A stretch of DNA of 34,318 nt from Leptospiraceae bacterium (GTDB lineage: Bacteria; Spirochaetota; Leptospiria; Leptospirales; Leptospiraceae), in assembly GCA_025360185.1 (NCBI GenBank), contig JANYCR010000274.1:1-34318 (forward strand), written 5' to 3'. The notes beneath the pieces were generated by a model, which saw only the letters and a program-made list of their open reading frames with translations, searched no databases and was not told the DNA's origin. A program made the translations under genes and the position numbers. Below, in pieces: positions 8,302 to 16,480 of the stretch; within the stretch, counting starts at the first letter, position 1, and each line of letters begins with the position of its first letter.

Positions 8302-9288
8302 TTACTTTCCGGTCACTTGATTTTCTTCTATAGCTTTTAAAAGGTGCAATTCATTTACGGGTAAATCTTGTTTTAACACTGCTTCTTTAGAAGCGTCTTG
8401 TGCTATTTTTACAATAATCGCTGCTGAGTATCCATTCAATCTTTCTGTTAATTTTTTCCAGTTTATCTTATTGGAAATTTTAATCGATGACAAAGTAGAC
8501 TTTAATAATTGAAGAATTTCATTTTCCGAAGGAAGCGGTATTTCAATAACGTCATCAAATCTTCTAAACAGAGCAGTATCTAAACTACTTTCAAGATTGG
8601 TTGTAGCAATCAAGATTCCTGGAGAAGAATATTCTTCCATTAGATTTAAAAGAATATTTACAATTCGATGCATTTCCCCTACATCATTACTATTACTTCG
8701 TTTTTTTCCGATGTAATCAAATTCATCTAAAAGTAATACGCATGGATAATCTGCAATTGAATCAAAGATTCCTCTTAAATTTCCAGCAGACTCTCCAAGA
8801 AAAGAAGATATGACAGCTTCAAAGCGAACTTTCAAAAAAGGCAATCCTAAATTCCAAGCTATTCTTTCCGCACTCATACTTTTTCCGCAACCTGGATAAC
8901 CATAAAATAATATCTTCTTTCGTGGTTTCAATCCAAAATGGGCGAGCCTTTCTCTACCTGCGTATTCTTCTTCAATTCTTCGAATTTTTTCTTCTACACT
9001 TGCAGGAAGGATCATATGATGGCGGAGTTCTTCTCTATCTACATACTTAGCAAGAGGAATTTTATATCGCTTATCAGTTGGAATATCATGTAAGGGAACA
9101 ACTTTACCTTTAGGCTTATTACTTTCATGACTTAGCCTTTTTTTAAGGATCATTTCTAAATCCCCTGCCAAATTGGTATGTCCCTTTTTTCTTTCTTCAG
9201 AGATTATTTCTTGAGCAATCTTTACTAAATCTAAGCTTTCTTCAGAAGGTATAGTTTTAAAAAGACGTTTTAGCAATGATTGGTTCAT
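8302..9288 (-). CDS. AAA+ ATPase, IetA-like partner of the S8 protease
   Basis: This 328-residue protein is a classic AAA+ ATPase of the SpoVK/FtsH-like clade. An N-terminal helical segment (1-60) precedes Walker A GYPGCGKS at 130-137, Walker B VLLLDEFD at about 184-191, sensor-1 ATTN, and an arginine-finger region in ALFRRFDD. There is no membrane segment. It is immediately followed without a gap by the subtilase gene, the order seen in ietAS modules, where the ATPase is thought to control or antagonise the protease. A strong ribosome-binding site (GGAGAAGG) precedes the ATG, and the roughly 100-base leader is AT-rich, so the pair may have its own promoter inside the hsd operon. The ATPase call is very secure; the partnership is inferred from gene order. 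Confidence 0.9.
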   Translation of the reverse strand: MNQSLLKRLFKTIPSEESLDLVKIAQEIISEERKKGHTNLAGDLEMILKKRLSHESNKPKGKVVPLHDIPTDKRYKIPLAKYVDREELRHHMILPASVEEKIRRIEEEYAGRERLAHFGLKPRKKILFYGYPGCGKSMSAERIAWNLGLPFLKVRFEAVISSFLGESAGNLRGIFDSIADYPCVLLLDEFDYIGKKRSNSNDVGEMHRIVNILLNLMEEYSSPGILIATTNLESSLDTALFRRFDDVIEIPLPSENEILQLLKSTLSSIKISNKINWKKLTERLNGYSAAIIVKIAQDASKEAVLKQDLPVNELHLLKAIEENQVTGK

Positions 9289-9296
9289 TTTTGATA

Positions 9297-9325
9297 CCTT
9301 CTCCTGTAGGATAATATTATAATAT
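9297..9325 (-). promoter_or_regulatory. Strong ribosome-binding site and AT palindrome upstream of the IetA-like gene
   Basis: GGAGAAGG on the minus strand (9297-9304) lies 8 bases before the ATG at 9288 and fixes that start. A 12-bp palindrome ATATTATAATAT (9314-9325) just upstream contains a perfect TATAAT. No good -35 box is visible at 17 bases, so a promoter is possible but weakly supported. Confidence 0.4.
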
Positions 9326-9389
9326 AAATATAGGACAAATTACATATGGCATGAGTCAATTTTTATATTGATAGGAAATAAAAAAGATT

Positions 9390-9863
9390 TTAGCTTTGTA
9401 AAGCTTCCCTTAGAGCTTCCAAGCGTGCAGATTTTGCTTTTTTTTCAATTTCAGCTAATAACAGGGGAAGCTTTTTCGCAATTTTAGGATTAGATAAATC
9501 CGAATGTAATCCATTTTTATTTTCCTTAAAGCCGTATTCCTTTAATAACTCTTTTGATTTAGTATCTTCGAATAATTTAAACAGCCAACCTTCTAAATCT
9601 GGTTCTATCATAATTACTTTATTATTTCTATTAAAATCTTTCAGAATACGAACAGAATATTTTGGTTCATTTATTTGTTTTAACGTATCAAAATATTTTT
9701 GTTTTGTTTTTCCCGTATCCTCATCAATTAAGGCTATGCTATTATTTTTATTTTCTAACTTTCGACCAATATTTCCAGAGCCTAAAGAATGAGTTACGTC
9801 TAAATAACCGCAATATTTCATTAATGCCTCATCCCCGTAACATTCTATATATATCATGCTCAT
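9390..9863 (-). CDS. Small Toprim-like protein paired with the upstream AAA ATPase
   Basis: I do not recognise this 157-residue protein as a named family. The N-terminus, IYIECYGDEAL (residues 4-14), recalls the first acidic motif of Toprim domains. ALIDEDTGK matches the central acidic motif, and MIEPDLEGWLFKLF resembles the E/W motif that RloB-like proteins share. The start ATG overlaps the ATPase stop codon by one base (TAATG), which means translational coupling and usually a shared complex. By analogy with OLD/GajA, PARIS and Rlo/AbiL pairs, it could be the nuclease or effector and the ATPase the sensor. The C-terminal 30 residues are a charged helix. Toprim assignment is an inference from motifs and needs structure prediction. 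Confidence 0.6.
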   Translation of the reverse strand: MSMIYIECYGDEALMKYCGYLDVTHSLGSGNIGRKLENKNNSIALIDEDTGKTKQKYFDTLKQINEPKYSVRILKDFNRNNKVIMIEPDLEGWLFKLFEDTKSKELLKEYGFKENKNGLHSDLSNPKIAKKLPLLLAEIEKKAKSARLEALREALQS

Positions 9864-10918
9864 TATAACATTTTTTTAAATTTATCAAAGTTTAAAAAGA
9901 AATCATCTTCCATATCAAATACTTCTGAAAACTTCTCTTGTGGAATGGAAGAAACTTTTGTTTGATAGTCTTCATAATAGGTAATATAAATTCGCAAATC
10001 TTCTGGTTTTGTTTTTTGTAAAATAGAACTAAGAAACGGAAAATTATGAGTAGCCACAAAGTATTGATTTGTTTCGTCTAACGCTATTTTTTCACCTAGG
10101 TATTTATTGTAAAAAGGAAAAACTTGTGCTTCTGGCTCTTCTAAAAGCAAAGTAGAATTTTCCGTATGCATTGCCGTTACATAAAATATTATTCTTTGCA
10201 AACTATCCGAAAGACTAACGAACGGATACTCATATAAAACCCCATCTTGTTCTTTTAAAATTTTAATCGTATTTTCATTTGGGTTTAATCCTAGTTTTAA
10301 ATCATAATCAGAAAGAATTTCTGTAATGATTTTCTTTAGACTCCCTCTTGTTAGAATAATTTGTGGAAGATTATTTCCAAAGGGCGCAATGAGTCTTTCT
10401 GTTGTTTTATCATTAAACTCGGAAGCTAATTTGAATTTGTAATAGAAAATATTTTCTGTTAGATATTCATTTAAGGATGAAACTATATCATTTGTTGAAT
10501 CAAATTTAAAAATTCCCTCTTTATCTAATTTTGGTTTTTTAGGGCTGATATCCATCAATTCTAATACTGATTCTTTATACTCATATCTTTCTTTAATCCT
10601 ATTAACCTCATTCGCCATTGATAATTTATTCGAATATTCCCAATAATATAAGCCATTCTTGTAAATTAAATGAAAAGACTCCCCCTCTATTTCTACTTTT
10701 AGTTTTCGCTCAATGTCTCTATCGTAAATCAAATCGTTATATTCTTTCATTCTGACCAGTTCGTTAATAGAAACATTTCGTTTGGATAACAACGATATAG
10801 CCTCAATGATGTTTGATTTTCCAGAAGCAGGCTTTCCAATAAATAGATTTACTCTTCCAGGAGAAAGAGAAAGCTTTTGAATGGATTTGTAATTTTCAAT
10901 ATCAAGTTTGGTTATCAT
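9863..10918 (-). CDS. OLD/RecF-like AAA ATPase
   Basis: This 351-residue ABC-type ATPase begins with the RecF-like pattern ITKLDIENYKSIQKLSLSPG. Walker A is GKPASGKS at residues 28-35. The signature-like motif is SLSDSLQR at 235-242, Walker B is TLLLEEPEAQ with the catalytic glutamate at about 260-261, and the H-loop His291 is in VATHN. The region between residues 60 and 230 is the inserted lid or coiled part. It has no fused Toprim domain; that role probably falls to the coupled small gene downstream. It starts 9 bases after hsdM ends and is therefore part of the hsd operon. It is not closely similar to the RloA-like ATPase of the same operon. A defence role is inferred from pairing and location. 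Confidence 0.85.
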   Translation of the reverse strand: MITKLDIENYKSIQKLSLSPGRVNLFIGKPASGKSNIIEAISLLSKRNVSINELVRMKEYNDLIYDRDIERKLKVEIEGESFHLIYKNGLYYWEYSNKLSMANEVNRIKERYEYKESVLELMDISPKKPKLDKEGIFKFDSTNDIVSSLNEYLTENIFYYKFKLASEFNDKTTERLIAPFGNNLPQIILTRGSLKKIITEILSDYDLKLGLNPNENTIKILKEQDGVLYEYPFVSLSDSLQRIIFYVTAMHTENSTLLLEEPEAQVFPFYNKYLGEKIALDETNQYFVATHNFPFLSSILQKTKPEDLRIYITYYEDYQTKVSSIPQEKFSEVFDMEDDFFLNFDKFKKML

Positions 10919-10927
10919 TTGGATTTC

Positions 10928-12535
10928 CTACTCCGCTTTCAAACTATTTAAGTTCTTTTTGATTTCACTTGCCAGTTTAGAAGATTCTTCAAATTGGTGA
11001 AACAATTTATCTTTAAAAACTTTCATTTTTTCTTCAAAGGGAGTATCATCTTCTTCCGCAGTTTCGGTTCCTACATAAATACCAGGAGCAAGTTTATATC
11101 CATGATTTTGTATTTCCTCTATTGTGGCTAATTTACAGAAACCTTCCACATCTTGGTATTTGCCTTTTTTCTTTCTATAATTCTGATAGGCACTAGCTAT
11201 CTTATCAATTTCTTCATCGGAAAGATATTTTTGTTTTCTTGATCCAGGAATAAGACTTCCCATTTTACTTGCATCAATGAATAGGACTTCATTTTTTCTT
11301 TCCCGAAAAATAGAATTACCTTTTCTATTCTTAGAGAGAAACCAAAGACAACAAGGTATCCCAGTATTGGCAAAAAGTTTTTCCGGCATTCGAACGATAC
11401 AATCTACAAATCCTTGCTTAACTAAAATTTCTCGAATGTTTTTTTCTTCGCTTACACTTGTAGTCATAGCGCCATTAGCCATAACAAAGCCTGCTGTTCC
11501 GTTTTCATTCAAGTGATACAAGAAGTGAAGCATCCACATATAATTTGCATTTTTCTTTGCAAGAGAAACTTTCTCAGTTCCTATCGTTAAACGTGTATCC
11601 TTCGAGTTAATTAAATCAGCACCCCAACCTGCTTCACTTTTCGATCCATCATTAAACGGAGGATTGGCAATTACATAATCTGCTTTTAAATCGGCAAATA
11701 AATCATTTGTATAAGAATTACCCATTTGGATATTTCCTTCCATTCCATGAATGAAAAGATTGATTCGCGCCAAACGAAAAGTAAACTCTTTACTCTCTTG
11801 TCCATAAAAACTTAAATTACCGGAATGTTTGGTAAACTCATCTGCTTGCACAAACATACTAGCGGATCCAGTGCAAGGATCAAAAACTTTTCCTTCTACT
11901 GGCTCAAGCATTGCCACAAGAGTTTTTACAATGCTCTTAGCAGTAAAAAACTCCCCTCCTCTTTTCCCTTCCGCAGACGCAAATTCACCAATAAAATATT
12001 GATATACTTGTCCTAAAAAATCTAAAGAAGAAATTACATTACTGAATTTTTCAGAGGAAAACAAATTAATAAGTCCTGCTAAATTTTCACGAGATAAATT
12101 TGAACCTGCAAACGTTGGAGGCAAAAGTCCTTTGAGTTGCTTTGGATATTCTTTCTCTAGAGCGGCTAACGCTTTATCGAGGATAATTTTATTATCATCC
12201 TTCTGAGCGTTTTCTAAGATGTATCCCCATCTTGCTTCTTTAGGAAGTAAAAATGCTTTTCGTTCCTGGTAAAAAGAAGGATCTTCTAAAATTGCTTTTC
12301 TTTCTTTATCTGTCTCACAATAATAATCGCTTTTTTTATTTCGAGTCAATCCATCTAGTTCGTTGTATGTTTTGATATATCCAGTATTCAAATATCTTAA
12401 AAATATTAATGGTAGAACGAATCTTTTGTAATCAGTAGGTTCAATCGCTCCTCTTAAATTGACTGCCTCTTCCCAAAGCTCTTTTTTAAAATCTATGGAT
12501 TCACTATTGGATTTTTCTTTTTTTACTGCTTTCAT
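10928..12535 (-). CDS. hsdM: Type I restriction-modification methyltransferase subunit (HsdM)
   Basis: This is the N6-adenine methyltransferase subunit, which protects host DNA and, with HsdS, supports restriction. The 535 residues contain the helical HsdM N-terminal domain (LWEEAVNLRGAIEPTDYK onward, about 20-160). GEFFTAKSIVKTLV follows, then the S-adenosylmethionine motif I DPCTGSASM and the catalytic motif NPPFN in YVIANPPFNDG. The C-terminal tail is helical. Length and motifs are normal. It is the first gene of the leftward operon; about 195 bases separate it from the IS3 remnant, and the promoter must lie there, although no clear -35/-10 pair stands out. The ribosome-binding site before the ATG is weak. 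Confidence 0.96.
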   Translation of the reverse strand: MKAVKKEKSNSESIDFKKELWEEAVNLRGAIEPTDYKRFVLPLIFLRYLNTGYIKTYNELDGLTRNKKSDYYCETDKERKAILEDPSFYQERKAFLLPKEARWGYILENAQKDDNKIILDKALAALEKEYPKQLKGLLPPTFAGSNLSRENLAGLINLFSSEKFSNVISSLDFLGQVYQYFIGEFASAEGKRGGEFFTAKSIVKTLVAMLEPVEGKVFDPCTGSASMFVQADEFTKHSGNLSFYGQESKEFTFRLARINLFIHGMEGNIQMGNSYTNDLFADLKADYVIANPPFNDGSKSEAGWGADLINSKDTRLTIGTEKVSLAKKNANYMWMLHFLYHLNENGTAGFVMANGAMTTSVSEEKNIREILVKQGFVDCIVRMPEKLFANTGIPCCLWFLSKNRKGNSIFRERKNEVLFIDASKMGSLIPGSRKQKYLSDEEIDKIASAYQNYRKKKGKYQDVEGFCKLATIEEIQNHGYKLAPGIYVGTETAEEDDTPFEEKMKVFKDKLFHQFEESSKLASEIKKNLNSLKAE

Positions 12536-12656
12536 GCTATATACTTATTTTCGGATGTATAAAAACGATACTATAGACATTCAGAGGATGGCAATGCTTT
12601 TATTTTTGGGTTTATCTACAATAATAATGTAAAGGTCATATTTTATCTTAAGTGTT

Positions 12657-13330
12657 TGAAGCTACCCCATTTTTTAGTAAACGAAATTTCTAAATTTTTC
12701 CCAAAAACCATTTTCAATTTAATACTTTTTTTATTTATGAATAGAAGAAGCGAATTCAGCGGGTGACATGCCGTTTAACGCTGAGTGCGGTCGGATTGTG
12801 TTATACTTGTTTATAAAACCAAATATAGAGTCTCCTGATTCTTCCTTGCTATCGCAATCAGAAAGGTTTATTTCTCCTATTTTGATAGTTTTATTCAAAG
12901 ATTCAGCATGAGCATTTTCGTATACATTGCCTACACACATCGAAATTCTCATTCCGTAGTCCATTAGCCGCTGCACATATTTATCAGAACAATATCTAAC
13001 ATCTGCATCGGTATGATGAATACATCCAAATAAATCCTTTCTCTTCTTTTTCGCTTCCTCTAAAGCTCTAAGAACTAAGTTTGTATCATTCTTATCCGAT
13101 ATAGCGGAACCAACAACCTCTCTATTGTGCAAGTCCATTAGTAACGCCAAATAGTGATTTTTCCCTTTAACATCATAAGCCGTTACATCGCCAACAAAAA
13201 TTTGGTTTAGGTCTGTAGTTTGTTTTCCTTTAATAAGATTTTCATACTTGTGGAATTTACTACAAAGTGTATCGTACGACAATAAGAACCCCACCAGAAT
13301 CTTAAAGGAGCATTGGCGAAGTGTTAGCAC
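12657..13330 (-). mobile_element. IS3-family insertion sequence remnant
   Basis: The element holds the 3' part of an IS3-type orfB. Its likely outer end is TGAAGCTACCCC (from 12657 on the plus strand), which resembles IS3-family terminal repeats that begin with TGA. The other end is not recognisable: orfA and the first part of orfB are missing, and the sequence before about 13265 no longer looks like transposase. It sits directly upstream of the hsd operon and downstream of the TonB-receptor gene, so it marks an edge of the defence island. Confidence 0.6.
12731..13330 (-). pseudogene. Truncated IS3-type transposase (OrfB, DDE domain)
   Basis: The 199 codons encode most of an rve-type integrase core. 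The first Asp is in FVGDVTAYD, the second in HHTDADVRYCS, and the Glu in NAHAESLNKTIK, with the usual ending FINKYNTIRPHSALNGMSPAEF. IS3 OrfB is normally about 270-300 residues and here the N-terminal HTH and linker are absent. The GTG at 13330 is only the first possible start in the frame; the first 25 or so residues do not resemble transposase, so real homology begins near KFHKYENLIKGK. No orfA is present. The catalytic triad is intact, but the truncation makes it unlikely to be active. Confidence 0.8.
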
Positions 13331-13350
13331 TAAAGAGTCTGAGCTGCGGG

Positions 13351-13382
13351 CTTTCTTTTCTTTCCCAAGAAAGAAAAGAAAG
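13351..13382. repeat. Perfect 14-bp inverted repeat (hairpin) after the TonB-receptor gene
   Basis: CTTTCTTTTCTTTC (13351-13364) and its exact complement (13369-13382) are separated by CCAA. The hairpin lies 44 bases beyond the stop codon of the TonB-dependent receptor gene and upstream of the IS3 remnant. It may end transcription of the receptor gene, but the stem is pyrimidine/purine-only with few GC pairs and no T-run follows it. Confidence 0.45.
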
Positions 13383-13425
13383 AGAATCTTCTACAGAAAG
13401 GGCGATAGCGAAAAATAGCGTAGCG

Positions 13426-16323
13426 TCAAAAGGTGACCGTTAAACTTGCGGTAAAAGATCTTCCTGGCTGTGGTAGGATAGAGGAATCATAGCCTAAAGA
13501 TCTAGCATAGTAGAAATTTCCTGCATTTCCTTGTCCGGTTCCAGGATGAAAATAAGAGGTATTTAAAACGTTCATGACCTTGAATGTAAAATACCCATAG
13601 TCTTTAAAGTTAATGGTGATCCCACTATCAAAAATAAAATAAGGATCCAATCGTTTATCTTGCTGCTGAACAATGCGTCTTGCTATTAGGTCAGTATCTG
13701 TCGTTGACGTAAGGGGACCATTGTCATGCAAAGCGTTTCTAGAATAGAACTCTCTACTTCCCACATAATTGCCTCTCAAGTTAAAAATAAACAAATCTTT
13801 TACAGGAAGATTTATTCCAAGATTCACTTTATGTGGAGCTATGTCCCCTAAATTGGTATACTTACGAGATCGGGGAAGAAATTTAGCCTCGCCTGGAAAT
13901 AGGTATTCGTATTCTCCTAAAGGAGTAACACCCTGTTGCCATTGCTTCATGGCATGGTCGTAATATGCATCCGCTACTGCTTGCGTATATGTATAATAAG
14001 TATAAACACTGATCGGAGGGGATTTGTCTAAAAAATTTGAAAAGTTCCAACGAAATTTGTATTCAAATCCATAAATTCTTCGCCTTCCTGCATTTTGTGG
14101 AGATTCTCGGATTACATCTTCATATCGAGAGTAATAAGCTGAAAGCTCATTTAATGCTTGCCTACTTTGGTGCATAATAATTGCTTCCGAGGTTTTTACT
14201 TTTTCAGGTCGTAACTTCAGGTCAGCAGTTCTACCCGAAAAACCACCGAAAAGGTTAAGCGGAGAAGGCTCATTAAACGCCTCCCCATATAACAGCTTAA
14301 ACGCAGTGCTATCTGTAAATTTATAAATACCTGTGACTCTTGGATTTAAAGCACGACCATAGATTGAGTTCTCATCATAACGAATCCCAGGACTAAAGCG
14401 GAATTTTCCAATATCAATGATACTGAGTAAAAATCCACCTCTATCAAAAGTGCCGATCGTATTTTCTTCTGGCATTCTACTTTTGGGAGAAGGACCTTTA
14501 AGAATGTAAGGGTCATTACTATTCCCAATTGCATAACCATTTGGGTAGGCTTTATCTATGCCTTTGTTAATATTTGGATTAAGAAAGTCATCAGAGCTAA
14601 CGTACGTTGAACCCCACCAGTAGCCTGGAATATCATAAGATTTTGTTAATTTCTTGAATTCTACTTTCAACCCTGCCATTAATTTTACTTTTTCAGTAAT
14701 TTTATATTCTATATTTTGATTCACTAAAGCACTTTTACTGACTTCGTTCCATCTAGTAAAGCTGATATAGGAATTATTAGCCTTTTGCCCGTAGCCATAA
14801 CCATCCGCTTCTGCCCAATCTCCGTAAATCCGACTATCTCGAAAAGCTGCCAGAGAATAAGAACTTAACTTACTTGTAATGTCTACTTGATTTTCAGCAT
14901 AGATATTCGTTCCAGACTTTCCCCACATTGCGGTCGGCTGAGCTTTATCTCCTGGATATTGCGAGCCATATGCTTCGTATTTATTCGTTATATTTGCTCC
15001 AATTTTTAAGGTCTTATAAGTTCCACTTAGAATAGTTCCCCAATCATTCACAGGATCTGAATACTTTCCGAATGGTCGTCCACCACTACCATAATTAAGT
15101 AAGGGACCCCAAACTTGCGGATTGTTAATCCAATATTGTGTATTATATCCGTAGTTCGAGGCATTTTTGTTGGCATCATCACCTTCTTGTTTTCTTGCTG
15201 ACATTGCTAGACTAAGGTCTCCAATTTGAGAAGTGACACCTGCATCGGCAGCCCAAGACCTACCCGTCCCATGAATGATGCTCGCCTTACCGGCGATAGT
15301 TTTTCCGTTATTCTCTCGTCCGTCTTTTGTAATAATGTTAATGATACCTTGAAAAGCATTCGGTCCATAGACGGCAGATGCAGGTCCGTAAATAATCTCG
15401 ACTCTTTTAATATTTGAAATAGGGTATTGTCGGGAAGGCGTAGCTACCTGTGCCCAAAGGTCATTTTCGATAACACCATTAATCATTAGCAAAGTCCGAG
15501 AGGTAAATGGGGTTCTATACCCTCGTTGATACAAGACTGCGTTGTCGGTTCCTTGTTGACCTATATAATCAAAACCAGGTAGATCGCGAAATATATCATC
15601 CAAGCTAGTATAGCCTCTGTTCTTAAAATCCTGCTCAGTTACAACCATAGTGGTAGCAGGAACATCCATTAGACTTTCTTTGGTTCTAGATGCTGTCACG
15701 ACCTCGGTTTGCTGCAAAAGCTTAAACACATCATCGGATGCTTTTGTATCTACAGCTACTACAGGCAATGCCAAATCTTTTCCAATGGAAGTGCCATTTA
15801 CATATTCATCTACGTTCTCAGCATTTTCTTTTCTGGCTGTATTGAACTTTACTTTTTGTGAAAACTTTTTCGCGAATCTTTCAGCAACAACTTTATCTTC
15901 TATTTTTATTTCTTCTGGCGGAAGGTCTACTTCGCTTAGATCACCAAGAGAATCTGAAACGTTAAGTGCATCAATGACATTGCCTTTATCTGGATTATAA
16001 ACATGCCCATAGATTAATATATTTCCATTCGGTTTTCGTGAATAATACCCACTCAAATAAAATTTTGCGTTATTGTCTTTTGCGGTTTTAAGATTTTCCG
16101 AATTGGTTCCGTTCAGAGTTTTAATCTCAAAGCCTTTTGCTTTCAACTCCGCAGTTAAATTTTCTAATATAAGTTCTTTGTTTGCCAAATCTTCTTTTGA
16201 TTTATAGGGGAGAAAAGGACCGATATAAATTACATTAGAAAGAGAACCATCAGCAAGTAGATTAGAAGTAAAGATTGCAAAGAGAACAATAATCGTTCTC
16301 TTGTATTTTAAATTATTTATCAT
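13426..16323 (-). CDS. TonB-dependent outer-membrane receptor with extra N-terminal domain
   Basis: This is an outer-membrane transporter that imports a ligand (siderophore, cobalamin or similar) with energy from TonB. The ATG at 16323 is chosen because AAGGG precedes it and a signal peptide follows (MINNLKYKRTIIVLFAIF, cleaved near LLADG), giving 965 residues. A longer frame to 16590 overlaps a terminator and the next gene and is rejected. About 175 residues after the signal form a domain not seen in standard receptors, starting NVIYIGPFLPYKS. The plug starts near VVTASRTKESLMDVPATT and includes IKRVEIIYGPASAVYG and GIINIITKDG. A barrel of about 650 residues ends in an aromatic-type strand, SFTASLTVTF. 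A 10-bp palindrome TTTTCGAAAA (16340-16349) sits just upstream and could be an operator. The substrate is unknown. Confidence 0.92.
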   Translation of the reverse strand: MINNLKYKRTIIVLFAIFTSNLLADGSLSNVIYIGPFLPYKSKEDLANKELILENLTAELKAKGFEIKTLNGTNSENLKTAKDNNAKFYLSGYYSRKPNGNILIYGHVYNPDKGNVIDALNVSDSLGDLSEVDLPPEEIKIEDKVVAERFAKKFSQKVKFNTARKENAENVDEYVNGTSIGKDLALPVVAVDTKASDDVFKLLQQTEVVTASRTKESLMDVPATTMVVTEQDFKNRGYTSLDDIFRDLPGFDYIGQQGTDNAVLYQRGYRTPFTSRTLLMINGVIENDLWAQVATPSRQYPISNIKRVEIIYGPASAVYGPNAFQGIINIITKDGRENNGKTIAGKASIIHGTGRSWAADAGVTSQIGDLSLAMSARKQEGDDANKNASNYGYNTQYWINNPQVWGPLLNYGSGGRPFGKYSDPVNDWGTILSGTYKTLKIGANITNKYEAYGSQYPGDKAQPTAMWGKSGTNIYAENQVDITSKLSSYSLAAFRDSRIYGDWAEADGYGYGQKANNSYISFTRWNEVSKSALVNQNIEYKITEKVKLMAGLKVEFKKLTKSYDIPGYWWGSTYVSSDDFLNPNINKGIDKAYPNGYAIGNSNDPYILKGPSPKSRMPEENTIGTFDRGGFLLSIIDIGKFRFSPGIRYDENSIYGRALNPRVTGIYKFTDSTAFKLLYGEAFNEPSPLNLFGGFSGRTADLKLRPEKVKTSEAIIMHQSRQALNELSAYYSRYEDVIRESPQNAGRRRIYGFEYKFRWNFSNFLDKSPPISVYTYYTYTQAVADAYYDHAMKQWQQGVTPLGEYEYLFPGEAKFLPRSRKYTNLGDIAPHKVNLGINLPVKDLFIFNLRGNYVGSREFYSRNALHDNGPLTSTTDTDLIARRIVQQQDKRLDPYFIFDSGITINFKDYGYFTFKVMNVLNTSYFHPGTGQGNAGNFYYARSLGYDSSILPQPGRSFTASLTVTF

Positions 16324-16440
16324 AAAACCCTTAGTATAGTTTTCGAAAATGTTTTGTTTTATTTCCGTTCTAGAAGAAAGAAAACAGCACTTGCAATCGA
16401 AAATGCAATAGAAAAAAATAATTTTAGATTTTTTTAGAAG

Positions 16441-16468
16441 AAAAAAACCGTTCGAATGAACGGCTTTC
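16441..16468 (-). terminator. Rho-independent terminator after the OmpA-like gene
   Basis: On the minus strand CCGTTC-ATTC-GAACGG (16448-16463) forms a 6-bp stem with a 4-base loop, extended by AT pairs, and is followed directly by TTTTTTT. It lies 13 bases past the stop codon of the OmpA-like gene and separates it from the TonB-receptor gene. Confidence 0.85.
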
Positions 16469-16480
16469 GGATAATAGTAA

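Noticed and set aside
9395-9412. Hairpin at the end of the small Toprim-like gene
   Set aside because: AGCTTT and AAAGCT are separated by only two bases and lie within the coding end, which is too tight to form a terminator.
12536-12730. Promoter for hsdM
   Set aside because: Several partial matches (TTGCCA, TATAGT, TTTACA) occur, but none has a proper spacing of 16-18 bases, so no site is listed.
15650-16000. 116-codon plus-strand frame opposite the TonB-receptor gene
   Set aside because: It is antisense to a well-supported gene, serine/threonine-rich without domain features, and has no ribosome-binding site that stands out.
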